17,688 nucleotides of DNA from an uncultured Alphaproteobacteria bacterium (GCA_944391365.1 CALXTH010000056.1:1-17688), one strand, 5' to 3'; counted from the stretch's first letter, positions 1 through 7,313 are shown. Numbers and translations: made by a program. Notes: generated from the letters alone by a model not told the origin.

Positions 1-5
1 ACAGT

Positions 6-93
6 TGCTGGATATTCGGATCAAGTCCGAGGATGACAGCAGATTTATTTTTTTGTGGATTGCTTCGTCGGACAATGTCCTCCTCGCAATGAC
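6..93. repeat. Two adjacent palindromic repeat units, likely a dispersed intergenic element
   Basis: Two imperfect palindromes sit side by side. Unit 1 (6-41) pairs 6-10 with 37-41 and has an inner stem TCGGA/TCCGA (16-20 with 26-30) around TCAAG. Unit 2 (58-93) pairs ATTGC with GCAAT (59-63 with 86-90) and has an inner stem GGAC/GTCC (70-73 with 77-80). Both resemble short sequences of the type 'GGATCAAGTCCGNGGATGACA' and 'ATTGCGAGGA..GAAGCAAT', which I recall as dispersed intergenic repeats in many proteobacterial genomes. The palindromes are seen directly. The dispersed nature is inferred from that resemblance, since only one copy of each is in this window. The reading frame that crosses the element is not treated as a gene. 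Confidence 0.55.
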
Positions 94-240
94 AATTCAG
101 ATGATTTTTATAAACCCTTCCTGTCCTTCCTTTAACGGAATTAAGGCAAGCTGGCGCAGCTTGACCCGGTCGGTTCGCGGTGGAGAGATTTGGGCAAAGA
201 AACGTACTGCGTGCGGATTGTGTCTGTTATGGAGAGATAG

Positions 241-266
241 AAGGCTCAGGGGAAATCCTGAGCCTT
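241..266. terminator. Hairpin downstream of the AI-2E permease gene
   Basis: A perfect 10-bp stem (241-250 with 257-266, AAGGCTCAGG/CCTGAGCCTT) closes a 6-base loop five bases beyond the permease stop codon. On the minus strand the bases after the stem are only moderately T-rich, and there is no classic U-tract. It may end the ndk-DUF2066-permease operon or act as an mRNA 3'-end stabiliser. A smaller perfect hairpin (147-153 with 157-163) lies further downstream. Confidence 0.5.
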
Positions 267-270
267 TGGG

Positions 271-1341
271 TTATTTTGCTAGATAGAGGCTGCTGTGTTT
301 GTAGTTGTCAATGGCGTGGCGGATGAGTACGCCCAGAATGCCGGCCGTCGGGACGGCAATCATCAAGCCGAGGAAGCCCAGCAGCACTCCGCCGGCCAAC
401 AAGGCAAACATAATCCAAACCGGGTGCAGGCCGATGCTGTCGCCGACCAGTTTCGGGGTCAGGAAGTTTCCTTCAAGGAATTGGCCGAGGCCAAAAACGG
501 CAATGACCTGGAGAATCGGGATGAGGCTGTCGTATTGAGCAAAAGCAATACCCAGACTGATGACAAAGCCGGAAATGCTGCCGACGTAAGGAATGAAAGA
601 GATTAAACCGGCGATGAAACCGACCAGGACGCCGAGCTCAAGTCCGACAAGATATAAGCCGACGGAATAAAAGGTACCGAGAATCAGGCAGACGCTTAGT
701 TGTCCGCGGATGAAACCGGCCAAAGTGCGGTCAATCTCCTTCGCTTGTTGACGGATGCTGTTTTTGGAGGCGCGGGGCAACAGGCTGTCAATCTTTTTGA
801 CAAAGCCGTCCCAGTCGCGCAGCATATAAAAGGCGACAACCGGGGTAATCAGCAGCAGGGAGATGACATTCATGACTGCAAAACTGCCGGAGATGATGCT
901 TTGGGTGATTTTGCCCAAAAACTTCAGGTTGTTGGCCATGTTGCCTTTGAGGTAGGCTTTGATTCTGTCGGCATCGAAACCGGGAAATTTGTCCTGAAGA
1001 TCATTGATTACGGGTTCAATCTTTTTAATCAGGGCGGAAATGTATTGCGGCAGGGCGGCCAGAAAACGTCCAATCTGGTCGTTGATGACACCAATCAGCA
1101 ATAAGAGGGCGGGAATGACGATTATTAAGACCAGAATCATAACCACCGTTGTGGCTAAGGTGCGGTTCATGCCCATTTTATTGAATTTACGTACCCAGGG
1201 GTCAAGAAGATAACCGATGATGATGCCTGCGACAAACGGCAATAAGACGGATTTCAGGATGTAAACCAAATAGCAGAACAATAAAAATAAAGCAAGCCAG
1301 AACATCCAGCTGCGATTGTTCTTGGTGGTTAGTTCTGCCAT
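271..1341 (-). CDS. AI-2E family (PerM/YdiK-type) transporter
   Basis: Polytopic inner-membrane protein of the AI-2E exporter-like superfamily (356 aa, a usual length). Members are thought to export small molecules or act in ion antiport; the substrate here cannot be read from sequence. Visible order: hydrophobic helices at about 13-45 and 62-87, an amphipathic cytosolic stretch (about 88-145), a helix at 150-173, a second linker, then a C-terminal hydrophobic bundle from 210 to 345. The family-typical segments LISFIPYVGS (247-256) and FLEGNFLTPKLVG (288-300) are present. The ATG start is supported by AAGGAG (1350-1355), which overlaps the TAA stop of the upstream DUF2066 gene, so translation is probably coupled. 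It is the last gene of the ndk operon. In many Alphaproteobacteria this pair is followed by hdaA; here a hairpin follows instead. Confidence 0.9.
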   Translation of the reverse strand: MAELTTKNNRSWMFWLALFLLFCYLVYILKSVLLPFVAGIIIGYLLDPWVRKFNKMGMNRTLATTVVMILVLIIVIPALLLLIGVINDQIGRFLAALPQYISALIKKIEPVINDLQDKFPGFDADRIKAYLKGNMANNLKFLGKITQSIISGSFAVMNVISLLLITPVVAFYMLRDWDGFVKKIDSLLPRASKNSIRQQAKEIDRTLAGFIRGQLSVCLILGTFYSVGLYLVGLELGVLVGFIAGLISFIPYVGSISGFVISLGIAFAQYDSLIPILQVIAVFGLGQFLEGNFLTPKLVGDSIGLHPVWIMFALLAGGVLLGFLGLMIAVPTAGILGVLIRHAIDNYKHSSLYLAK

Positions 1342-1353
1342 GATGTTTTCTCC

Positions 1354-2418
1354 TTAGCGAATCGATTTGTCAAGCGTGTAAAAGCCGCCGTTGTTCTGCA
1401 GGTTGAGCTGGTGGGCTTTCAGGGCGGTGCTCAGGTTTTCGGGTGTGCCGATCAGGGCAATGCGAAACTGAACTTTGCCTTTGCCCATGGCATCAACAGT
1501 CACACTGCGGACATTGCTCATGTTTTTGATGGTGTTTTCGGTGGCAATCCAGTCTTTCAGCCCGCTGCTGTTGTAAATGACCAAAATTTCCGACGGTTGG
1601 GCGGTGTTCATGTTAATGCTTTGATTTTGGATGGTGCCGTCAATGTATTTGGTGATTTCGGGAATGGCTTTGACAAACAGGTCGGGGCTGCGGTCACCGG
1701 AGACAAAAATGGTTTGCGGATTGCCGCCGTTGTAGGGGTAAACCGTGACTTTCAGGCCCTCGATGCCGTTGTAAACCGCATCCAGAATATAAATATTACG
1801 GGTCCCCATGTGGCTGGCCACTGTGTCAAGCGCCAGTCCGTCAAGGCGCAGGGCTTTGTCGGCGTCAAGCGCCGAGTAGTTGATGCCGTCGGCGGGAAGG
1901 GAGATGTAATTGTTGTCACTGCCGGGGTTGCGGTTTTGTTCCCAGGCTTTGCGCCAGAGGTTGTTTTGTTCCCACAGCAGCGGCGCATCTCCCGGAAATT
2001 CGCGAAAGACGGGGACAACGATTATGTTTGAGGCTGTGCGGATGACAATCGGCAGATTTTGTTCCTGCATATAGGTTTTCAGCAGTTCGTCGTTGATTTG
2101 AATCTTGAGGGTGGCGATGTAGCGTACGTCGGAGGTTTTTTCGGAGACGACTTCGGCTTCGGAAATGAAGTTGAGCAACTGTTCATCCGTGAGGGCGGAA
2201 AGGTTTTTCATTCCTTCTTCAGTTGTGCTTTTGCCGGCGATGGCCAGAAAGGCGCTGCGGTAAGCCTGTTTCATGCCTTTGTCCCGGGCCTCGGCGGCAT
2301 TGGCGGCGGTGATGTCGATGTTGACTTCCGCCGTGTAGCGGTTGGGTTCCTGAGCGGCGGCATTTATGCTTTTCACACAGAGCAGCAATCCGCAGAAAAA
2401 CAGAATTAAGTTACGCAA
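1354..2418 (-). CDS. DUF2066 domain protein, secreted or periplasmic
   Basis: 354-aa protein of unknown function with an N-terminal signal peptide (hydrophobic residues 3-14, likely cleavage after the Ala run near 20-22). The following region carries the DUF2066 pattern: a Tyr-Thr-Ala-Glu-Val strand (28-32), an alanine-rich helix with Ala-Arg at 44-45 and a conserved Ala-Tyr-Arg-Ser-Ala-Phe stretch (52-57), then V-S-E-K and R-Y-I-A-T-L (99-104). The start is TTG, not ATG: AGGAGG (2426-2431) lies seven bases upstream and overlaps the TAG stop of ndk, and no better start is in frame. It sits between ndk and an AI-2E permease. The DUF2066-permease pair recurs in Alphaproteobacteria, which suggests a shared envelope function, but none is established from this sequence. 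Confidence 0.85.
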   Translation of the reverse strand: MRNLILFFCGLLLCVKSINAAAQEPNRYTAEVNIDITAANAAEARDKGMKQAYRSAFLAIAGKSTTEEGMKNLSALTDEQLLNFISEAEVVSEKTSDVRYIATLKIQINDELLKTYMQEQNLPIVIRTASNIIVVPVFREFPGDAPLLWEQNNLWRKAWEQNRNPGSDNNYISLPADGINYSALDADKALRLDGLALDTVASHMGTRNIYILDAVYNGIEGLKVTVYPYNGGNPQTIFVSGDRSPDLFVKAIPEITKYIDGTIQNQSINMNTAQPSEILVIYNSSGLKDWIATENTIKNMSNVRSVTVDAMGKGKVQFRIALIGTPENLSTALKAHQLNLQNNGGFYTLDKSIR

Positions 2419-2429
2419 GGCGAAACCTC

Positions 2430-2846
2430 CTAACCGACAATTTCGGTATGGTTGAAGAAAAATTCAATTTCACGGGCGGCAGCTTCTGGAGAATCGGAGC
2501 CGTGTACCGTGTTTTTGTCAATGGAGAGGGCATAGGTTTTGCGAATCGTGCCTTCTTCGGCAACTGCCGGGTTGGTGGCGCCCATAATGTTACGGTAATG
2601 TCTGATGGCGTCTTCTCCTTCCAGAACCTGAACGACGACCGGGCCGGAGATCATCTGCTGAATCATGCTTGGAAAAAAGACTTTTTCTTTGTGCTCCCGG
2701 TAAAATTCCTCAGCCTGTTCCCGGGTGAGGCGAATCCGCTTTTGACCGACAATGCGCAGGCCGGCGGCTTCAATCATGGCATTGACCAGTCCGGTAATGT
2801 TGCGTTCAGTGGCGTCCGGTTTGATGATTGAGAGTGTTCTTTCCAT
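2430..2846 (-). CDS. ndk: Nucleoside diphosphate kinase
   Basis: Transfers the gamma-phosphate of ATP to nucleoside diphosphates through a phospho-histidine intermediate, balancing NTP and dNTP pools in the cytosol. 138 aa, matching the 138-143 aa family length. The N-terminal IIKPDA (7-12) is the conserved lysine strand, GATNP (89-93) is the nucleotide-contact loop, and NTVHGSDS (112-119) holds the catalytic His115. An upstream in-frame ATG would add 35 residues unlike the family. The start at 2846 is chosen because AGGAGA lies just upstream and the protein then begins MERTLSIIKP as expected. First gene of the minus-strand operon with the DUF2066 protein and the permease; divergent from pta. 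Confidence 0.96.
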   Translation of the reverse strand: MERTLSIIKPDATERNITGLVNAMIEAAGLRIVGQKRIRLTREQAEEFYREHKEKVFFPSMIQQMISGPVVVQVLEGEDAIRHYRNIMGATNPAVAEEGTIRKTYALSIDKNTVHGSDSPEAAAREIEFFFNHTEIVG

Positions 2847-2917
2847 CAGATTTTCTCCTTGGTTGAAATTTTGTGATGATGTTATTCTATTTCTGATAAA
2901 AAAGCAAAAGTTTTTTA

Positions 2918-2946
2918 TGGACAATTTGATTGAAGCATTGTTTATT
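2918..2946 (+). promoter_or_regulatory. Possible sigma70-type promoter for pta-ackA
   Basis: TGGACA (2918-2923, one mismatch to TTGACA) is separated by 17 bases from TTTATT (2941-2946, two mismatches to TATAAT), about 47 bases before the pta start. It lies in the AT-rich gap between divergent ndk and pta. Spacing is ideal but the -10 is weak. Promoter models for this lineage are not known to me, so this is a candidate only. Confidence 0.35.
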
Positions 2947-2992
2947 AGCAAAAAAGAATTGTTTGGGTTTGAATTGAAAGGGACGCAATATT

Positions 2993-3994
2993 ATGGCATA
3001 CAGCAATTTTCTGCTTGAATTGAAAGAAAAAGCCAGACTGAAAAACAAAACCATTGTTCTGCCGGAAGGCGAGGATTTGCGCGTGTTGGAGGCGGCGCAT
3101 ATTATTGCTGTGGACAAGGTGGCAAAACTGATTGTACTTGGCAAAGAAGATGAGATTAAGGCTCATTTTGCCGCCAAGGGCTGGGATCTGGACGGAATCG
3201 AGATTATTGAGCCGGAAAAGTCTTCCCGGTTGGGTGAATATGCTCATCTGCTTTATGAATTGCGCAAAGACAAGGGGCTGAGCGAAGAAGATGCGGCCAA
3301 GCTGGCTTTGAATTATAATTATTTCGGAACGCTGATGATTAAGTCCGGGCACGCCGACGGAATGGTTTCGGGTGCCAATCACTCAACCGCCGATACAGTT
3401 CGTCCGGCTTTGCAGATTATCAAGTCAGCCAAAAAGGGGCGGATGGCTTCTTCCTGTTTTATTATGGTGGCGAATGGAAAGCCTTATATTTTGTCGGACT
3501 GTGCGATTGTGATTAATCCGACTGACCGCGAAATGGCCGATATTGCTCTGGATGCGGCAGAGAGTGCCATCAGTTTCGGGATGGCGCCGAAAGTGGCGAT
3601 GCTGACTTATTCAACTTACGGGTCCGGTAAAGGGGATGCCGTGGACAAGGTTAAACGGGCGACGGAGCTGGCCAAAGCCGATTTGGAACGGCCGGAATAT
3701 GCTGCGCTGAATATTAAGCTGGATGGCGAGCTTCAGGCCGATGCGGCGCTGGACGGCGTTGTGGCCCGGAAGAAGGCTCCGGGCAGTGAGGTGGCCGGTC
3801 AGGCGAATGTATTGGTTTTTCCGTCTTTGGAAGCCGGGAATGTCGGGTATAAGCTGTTGCAGCGTCTGGGCGGCTGTGAGGCTTATGGGCCTTTGCTGCA
3901 GGGATTGAATGCGCCGGTCAGCGATTTGTCCCGCGGGGCTTTGGTCGAGGATATTGTCGGGGTGATTATCTGTACAATTTTACAAGTAAAATAG
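2993..3994 (+). CDS. pta: Phosphate acetyltransferase
   Basis: Interconverts acetyl-CoA plus phosphate and acetyl phosphate plus CoA; with the next gene it forms the acetate overflow/fermentation pathway that yields ATP. 333 aa is the short form, containing only the PTA_PTB catalytic domain, without the N-terminal regulatory domains of the 700-aa enterobacterial enzyme. Family landmarks: VLPEGED (22-28), DGMVSGANHSTADTVRP (122-138) with the active-site loop, LSDCAIVINP (167-176), YSTYGSGKGD (206-215), DGELQADAA (244-252), FPSLEAGNVGYKL (276-288) and DLSRG (311-315). The ATG is preceded by AAAGGGA with a 9-base spacing. It lies 22 bases upstream of ackA in the same direction, a clear two-gene operon. 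Confidence 0.95.
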   Translation: MAYSNFLLELKEKARLKNKTIVLPEGEDLRVLEAAHIIAVDKVAKLIVLGKEDEIKAHFAAKGWDLDGIEIIEPEKSSRLGEYAHLLYELRKDKGLSEEDAAKLALNYNYFGTLMIKSGHADGMVSGANHSTADTVRPALQIIKSAKKGRMASSCFIMVANGKPYILSDCAIVINPTDREMADIALDAAESAISFGMAPKVAMLTYSTYGSGKGDAVDKVKRATELAKADLERPEYAALNIKLDGELQADAALDGVVARKKAPGSEVAGQANVLVFPSLEAGNVGYKLLQRLGGCEAYGPLLQGLNAPVSDLSRGALVEDIVGVIICTILQVK

Positions 3995-4016
3995 TCCGGA
4001 ATCGGGAGAGAAAGAT

Positions 4017-5198
4017 ATGAAGAAAATATTGGTTTTGAATTCGGGATCTTCTTCCTTGAAATATCAGCTGTTCAATGTGGAAGGAGAAAATTATGAAGTG
4101 GTGGCAAAAGGCAATGCTGAGCGTATCGGAATTTACGGCTCTTTTGTCAGTCTGAAAGTCGGCAACGGTGATAAGGTTATCAAGGATGTGGCGCTGCCGT
4201 CGCATAATGAGGCCATCAGGGAAGTTTTGAACCTGTTGTTGGGCAGTGTGCTGAAAAGTCTTGATGAGCTGGACGGTGTGGGGCATCGCATTGTGCAGGG
4301 CGGAAGCTATTTTGACAAGTCGGTGCTGATTGATGACGATGTGTTGAATAAAATTGACGAGCTGTCTACGCTGGCGCCGTTGCACAATCCGGCGGCGGTT
4401 CTGGGGATTAAGGCGGTGAGAAATGCGCTGCCGCATATTCCGCAGGTGGCGGCGTTTGATACGGCGTTTCATCAGAGTATGCCGAAAGAGGCATTTTTGT
4501 ATCCGTTGCCGATTGAACAGTATGAAGCGCACCAAATCCGTCGTTACGGGGCGCACGGGACATCGCACCAATATGTGGCCCGGCGTGCGGCGGCGCTGGT
4601 CGGCAAAGCCGGCAAGTTTATTACCTGCCATTTGGGTAACGGCGCTTCGATCTCAGCGGTTGAGAACGGCAAGTGTATGGATACGTCAATGGGATTTACG
4701 CCTTTGGCCGGTGTGGTGATGGGAACCCGCTGCGGCGATATTGACCCGTATATTCCGCTGCATATTATGAAGTATCAGCGCAAGACGGTTGATGAAGTCA
4801 ACGAGATGTTGAACAAGCAGAGCGGTATGCTCGGTTTGTGCGGCTATTCCGACAACCGCGATGTGGAGGAAAAGTTTTTGGCAGGGGATGCCCGGGCAAA
4901 AGACGCTATGGGGGTTTATGTTCATTCCATTATCCGTTTCATCGGTTCATATATTGCGGTTCTGGGCGGGGTTGACGCCATTGTCTTTACGGCGGGAATC
5001 GGTGAAAATGCTCCTTTGCTGCGGAAGATGATTTGTGAACGTTTGTCATATCTGGGGATTAGGGTTGATGACGAAAAGAATGCCCTCCGCGGTGAGGAGG
5101 TTGAAATTTCCGCTCCGGGGTCAAAGGTGAAGGTTTTTGTTATTCCCACAAACGAAGAACTGGTTATTGCCCAGGATACGGTTCATTTAATTGGGTAA
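4017..5198 (+). CDS. ackA: Acetate kinase
   Basis: Converts acetyl phosphate plus ADP to acetate plus ATP. 393 aa, usual for the family (about 395-405). The ASKHA-fold landmarks are intact: NSGSSSLKY at 8-16 (N8 and the serines), GHRIVQGG at 89-96 with R91, LAPLHNP at 119-125 with H123, FDTAFHQ at 147-153 with D148, YGAHGTSH at 177-184 with H180, the phosphate loop CHLGNGASIS (204-213), GTRCGDIDP (236-244) with R238, FTAGIGE (324-330) and TNEEL (378-382) with the metal-ligand Glu. All expected catalytic residues are present, so the enzyme should be active. ATG start with GGGAGAGAAAG upstream. Second gene of the pta operon, with a terminator 15 bases past the stop. It does not sit with any fermentative dehydrogenase in this window. 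Confidence 0.97.
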   Translation: MKKILVLNSGSSSLKYQLFNVEGENYEVVAKGNAERIGIYGSFVSLKVGNGDKVIKDVALPSHNEAIREVLNLLLGSVLKSLDELDGVGHRIVQGGSYFDKSVLIDDDVLNKIDELSTLAPLHNPAAVLGIKAVRNALPHIPQVAAFDTAFHQSMPKEAFLYPLPIEQYEAHQIRRYGAHGTSHQYVARRAAALVGKAGKFITCHLGNGASISAVENGKCMDTSMGFTPLAGVVMGTRCGDIDPYIPLHIMKYQRKTVDEVNEMLNKQSGMLGLCGYSDNRDVEEKFLAGDARAKDAMGVYVHSIIRFIGSYIAVLGGVDAIVFTAGIGENAPLLRKMICERLSYLGIRVDDEKNALRGEEVEISAPGSKVKVFVIPTNEELVIAQDTVHLIG

Positions 5199-5212
5199 GT
5201 CGTACAATTTCT

Positions 5213-5245
5213 GAGGGTGTTTTTAATCACCCTCTTTATTTTTAT
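5213..5245 (+). terminator. Rho-independent terminator of pta-ackA
   Basis: A perfect 7-bp stem GAGGGTG/CACCCTC (5213-5219 with 5228-5234) closes an 8-base T/A loop and is followed directly by a T-rich tract (5235-5244). It lies 15 bases after the ackA stop. Confidence 0.85.
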
Positions 5246-5296
5246 AAAAATCGCGGTTAAAGTAACCTTGTTGGTTATTTTTATTTGGAGGAAAAA

Positions 5297-5791
5297 ATGA
5301 GTAAGCGGATTTGGGTATTGTCGGCGCTGGCTTTATTGTTCGGGGCTGTGCCGGTGCAGGCGGGAGAAGTGTTGAATGATGCGGTTACGCCGGGGACGGA
5401 TACAATGGTTTACGGGGCGGCGGCCATGCCCGGCGGCGGTGAAGATGCGGCGATTGTGGCTCAGCCTGCTGATGCGACGAATCCGCTCGGGGCTCCGATT
5501 GTTGATGATACGGTTCCGGCGGCACAGCCCGCGCTACCGGTCGTTCCGGCGACGGCAAATATGCCTGCGGTTCCGACCGGGGCTGCATCGGTTCCGGCGG
5601 TTAATCAGGTCAGTGAGCAGAATCCTTCCATCAGCAGCGAGCCGAATCCGGCAGAGATGAATAATAAAATTCAGGATACATTGTATGAATCCGGCGGGCG
5701 GATTTATGATATTCAGTCTTATCCGGCAGAGGATATTAAGAAACTGGAGTCGCCAGAGCAGCCGACTATTGAGAATTATCCGGCGTATTAA
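5297..5791 (+). CDS. Small secreted Pro/Ala/Val-rich protein of unknown function
   Basis: 164 aa from the ATG at 5297. GGAGG (5287-5291) is placed right for this ATG, whereas an in-frame TTG 12 bases upstream overlaps it and is rejected. The N-terminus is a standard signal peptide: K3-R4, hydrophobic 5-19, and V-Q-A before G23 as a signal peptidase I site. The mature part is low-complexity, rich in Ala, Pro, Val and acidic residues to about 110. A more ordered C-terminus (about 125-164) contains YDIQSYPAEDIKKLE. There is no lipobox, membrane helix or cysteine. I do not recognise a family. Periplasmic or extracellular location is inferred from the signal peptide. Its promoter region carries three alternating GGTTA/TAACC half-sites (5255-5277). 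A long hairpin follows the gene. Confidence 0.75.
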   Translation: MSKRIWVLSALALLFGAVPVQAGEVLNDAVTPGTDTMVYGAAAMPGGGEDAAIVAQPADATNPLGAPIVDDTVPAAQPALPVVPATANMPAVPTGAASVPAVNQVSEQNPSISSEPNPAEMNNKIQDTLYESGGRIYDIQSYPAEDIKKLESPEQPTIENYPAY

Positions 5792-5810
5792 TTCTGACGA
5801 AATATGTGGA

Positions 5811-5875
5811 AAGCCTTAGTATTTATATATTTTTCGCTAATTTTCAGAAGAAAAATCCGTGTAATATTAAGGCTT
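5811..5875 (+). terminator. Long two-part hairpin after the secreted-protein gene
   Basis: Outer stem of 13 bp with one G-U pair (5811-5823 with 5863-5875), an asymmetric interior loop, then an inner 7-bp stem ATTTTTC/GAAAAAT (5829-5835 with 5850-5856) closing a 14-base loop. The 3' flank is AATTTT followed by nine A residues. It could terminate the upstream gene, but the stem is longer and more structured than the other terminators here, and it lies immediately before the carD promoter region. Confidence 0.5.
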
Positions 5876-5896
5876 AATTTTAAAAAAAAAGAATGA

Positions 5897-5928
5897 TTGA
5901 CAAAATATTTTTATTTTTAGACTAGATT
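5897..5928 (+). promoter_or_regulatory. Possible carD promoter with a consensus -35
   Basis: An exact TTGACA stands at 5897-5902. The -10 is ambiguous: TAGACT (5918-5923) has a short 15-base spacer and TAGATT (5923-5928) a long 20-base spacer. A separate TATAGT occurs at 5946-5951. The surroundings are strongly AT-rich. The start of transcription would lie roughly 80 bases before the carD ATG, giving a medium-length leader. Confidence 0.4.
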
Positions 5929-6015
5929 TGTGTTTTAAAATGTGGTATAGTCCCTCGTGTCAGGGGAGTCTGCATGGTGTGGATTCCGGTTTTTTTGAAA
6001 AGACAGGGGGTGTTT

Positions 6016-6525
6016 ATGACCAAAAAGAAGTTTCCCAGTATTGCTTTTAATTCCGGAGATTTTGTGGTTTATCCGGCTCACGGCGTGGGAAAGGTTGCGG
6101 ATATATCCAAACAGCAGATTGCCGGGACGGAATTGGAGCTGATTGTGGTTAATTTTGACAAGGACAAAATGACGCTGCGTATTCCCATGGCGAAAGTTGA
6201 GAAAGTTGGTTTACGCAAAATTTCCGAGGCGTCAACGATGAGTGATGCCGTTAATGTGCTGAAAGGAAAAGCGCGTATTAAGAAAATTATGTGGTCGCGC
6301 CGGGCTCAGGAATATGAGAATAAGATTAACTCGGGGAATCCGATTGCGATTGCCGAGGTTGTACGTGATTTGTATCGCAGTGAGAATCTGGCGGAGCAGT
6401 CTTACAGCGAGCGGCAGATTTATGAACAGGCCTTAAATCGTCTGGCCAGTGAATATGCTGTTTGTAATAAGGTCAGTCAGGAAGAGGCTGAAACGGCTTT
6501 GTTGTCGGTATTGTCTGCCCGGTAA
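6016..6525 (+). CDS. carD: CarD family transcriptional regulator
   Basis: 169-aa CarD-type protein. The N-terminal Tudor-like RNA polymerase interaction domain (about 10-70) shows FNSGDFVVYPAHGVGKV (11-27) and MTLRIPMAKVEKVGLRKI (52-69). The helical C-terminal DNA-contact domain follows, with MWSRRAQEYENKI (92-104) and W93 at the place of the conserved minor-groove Trp. Family members bind the RNA polymerase beta subunit and stabilise the open promoter complex, often acting on rRNA and growth-rate genes. This role is known for the family and inferred here. The start at 6016 is preferred because AGGGGG (6005-6010) lies five bases upstream; an in-frame ATG 14 codons earlier adds a non-conserved stretch. 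It stands alone, with its own terminator. Confidence 0.93.
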   Translation: MTKKKFPSIAFNSGDFVVYPAHGVGKVADISKQQIAGTELELIVVNFDKDKMTLRIPMAKVEKVGLRKISEASTMSDAVNVLKGKARIKKIMWSRRAQEYENKINSGNPIAIAEVVRDLYRSENLAEQSYSERQIYEQALNRLASEYAVCNKVSQEEAETALLSVLSAR

Positions 6526-6547
6526 AAATTTTTGTGCAGAAAGTCAG

Positions 6548-6573
6548 AAGGCTCCTTTTCGGGAGCCTTTTTT
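6548..6573 (+). terminator. Rho-independent terminator of carD
   Basis: Perfect 8-bp stem AAGGCTCC/GGAGCCTT (6548-6555 with 6562-6569), loop TTTTCG, and a run of six T (6568-6573), 22 bases after the stop codon. Confidence 0.9.
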
Positions 6574-6737
6574 GTTGTGTCTTTTTAGTTCTAAGGGTCA
6601 GTTGAGAGTGGTGTGGCGGGGAATTTTTTGTTTTGAGAATCGGGAAGGCTTGAAAACGAGTGGAGAATCTTTAAATCAAGTCTTTTTTTGAGGTTTTAAA
6701 TAGCTGGGGATAATGCTGTGGGTAAGTTGTTCTGCGG

Positions 6738-6766
6738 TTGAAAATCGGGCAAAGCTTTTTCATACT
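6738..6766 (+). promoter_or_regulatory. Possible apaG promoter
   Basis: TTGAAA (6738-6743, one mismatch to the -35 consensus), a spacer of exactly 17 bases, then CATACT (6761-6766, two mismatches to TATAAT), 35 bases before the apaG ATG. carD is closed off by a terminator, so apaG needs its own promoter. This is the best candidate I see in 6574-6801. Confidence 0.4.
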
Positions 6767-6801
6767 TTAAATGTAATTATTCCTGATAAAAGGGTAAAAA
6801 A

Positions 6802-7230
6802 ATGGTTAATGAAGAAGATTTTGTCAGTGCTGCAACGGATGATATTGTGATTTCTGCCTGTACCGTTGAGCTGGCCGATGATGAGAAAGACCGTGAGAAT
6901 TTGGGAAAATTTGTTTACGGTTATTATCTTTGTATTGAAAATAATTCTTCAGAAAAGGTTCAACTTATCGGTAAGCACTGGAATATTACCGACAGCAAGG
7001 GTAATCGTTTTTGTGATGATTCTCTCGGCTTTAAAGGAGAGATTCCGATTTTGGAGCCGGGAGAGTATTATGAATTTACCAGTGTGGCGCCGCTTAATAC
7101 GCCGGAAGCGGTCTTTTATGGCAGCTGCAAGGTGGTCAGGGGCGGCCGTGCCGTGCAGGAGGTGAAAGTTCCGACGTTTCAGCTTGGTCGTTCTTCCGGG
7201 CGGATGAAATTGTCTTATGCTTTGAATTAG
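6802..7230 (+). CDS. apaG: ApaG-domain (DUF525) protein
   Basis: 142-aa protein with the immunoglobulin-like ApaG fold. The family core is visible: YGYYLCIENNSSEKVQLIGKHW (39-60), NITDSKGN (61-68), GEIPILEPGEYYEFTS (79-94), L-N-T-P (98-101), F-Y-G-S-C at the place of the usual M-x-G-S-Y, and the terminal VPTFQL (123-128). The family has been linked genetically to Co2+/Mg2+ resistance and Ap4A metabolism in enterobacteria, but its biochemical role is unsettled. Two departures from the usual sequence stand out: the stretch before the G-x-x-G-E-x-P loop lacks the Arg-rich R-x-x-G piece, and the N-terminal 10 residues are extra. ATG start with an AAAAGGG upstream. Monocistronic between terminators; the commonly linked hslO is about 2 kb away on the other strand. 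Confidence 0.85.
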   Translation: MVNEEDFVSAATDDIVISACTVELADDEKDRENLGKFVYGYYLCIENNSSEKVQLIGKHWNITDSKGNRFCDDSLGFKGEIPILEPGEYYEFTSVAPLNTPEAVFYGSCKVVRGGRAVQEVKVPTFQLGRSSGRMKLSYALN

Positions 7231-7280
7231 GTTCGGGGTTTTGTTGAACCGGGGCGGAAGAATTTTGTCTGAGATTAAAA

Positions 7281-7313
7281 AATAACGGCAGGCTTTTCGG
7301 GCTTGCCGTTATT
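7281..7313. terminator. Terminator after apaG
   Basis: 13-bp stem with one G-U pair (7281-7293 with 7301-7313) around a TTTTCGG loop. The plus-strand downstream sequence GTTGTCTTTGT is moderately T-rich. On the minus strand the stem is followed by TTTTTAA, so it could work in both directions. Confidence 0.75.

Noticed and set aside
5..286. Plus-strand open frame of 93 codons at the left edge
   Set aside because: It runs through the two palindromic repeat units and into the permease end, has a TTG start without a ribosome binding site, and resembles no protein.
1411..2031. 206-codon plus-strand frame
   Set aside because: Antisense shadow of the DUF2066 gene, with Gly/Val-rich composition typical of such shadows.
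2945..3382. 145-codon minus-strand frame between ndk and pta
   Set aside because: Mostly antisense to pta, whose protein motifs are unambiguous.
6647..6689. Hairpin GGCTTGA/TCAAGTC followed by seven T
   Set aside because: Only 7 bp with a G-U pair and a 22-base loop, and there is no gene for it to terminate because carD is already closed by a better terminator at 6548-6573.
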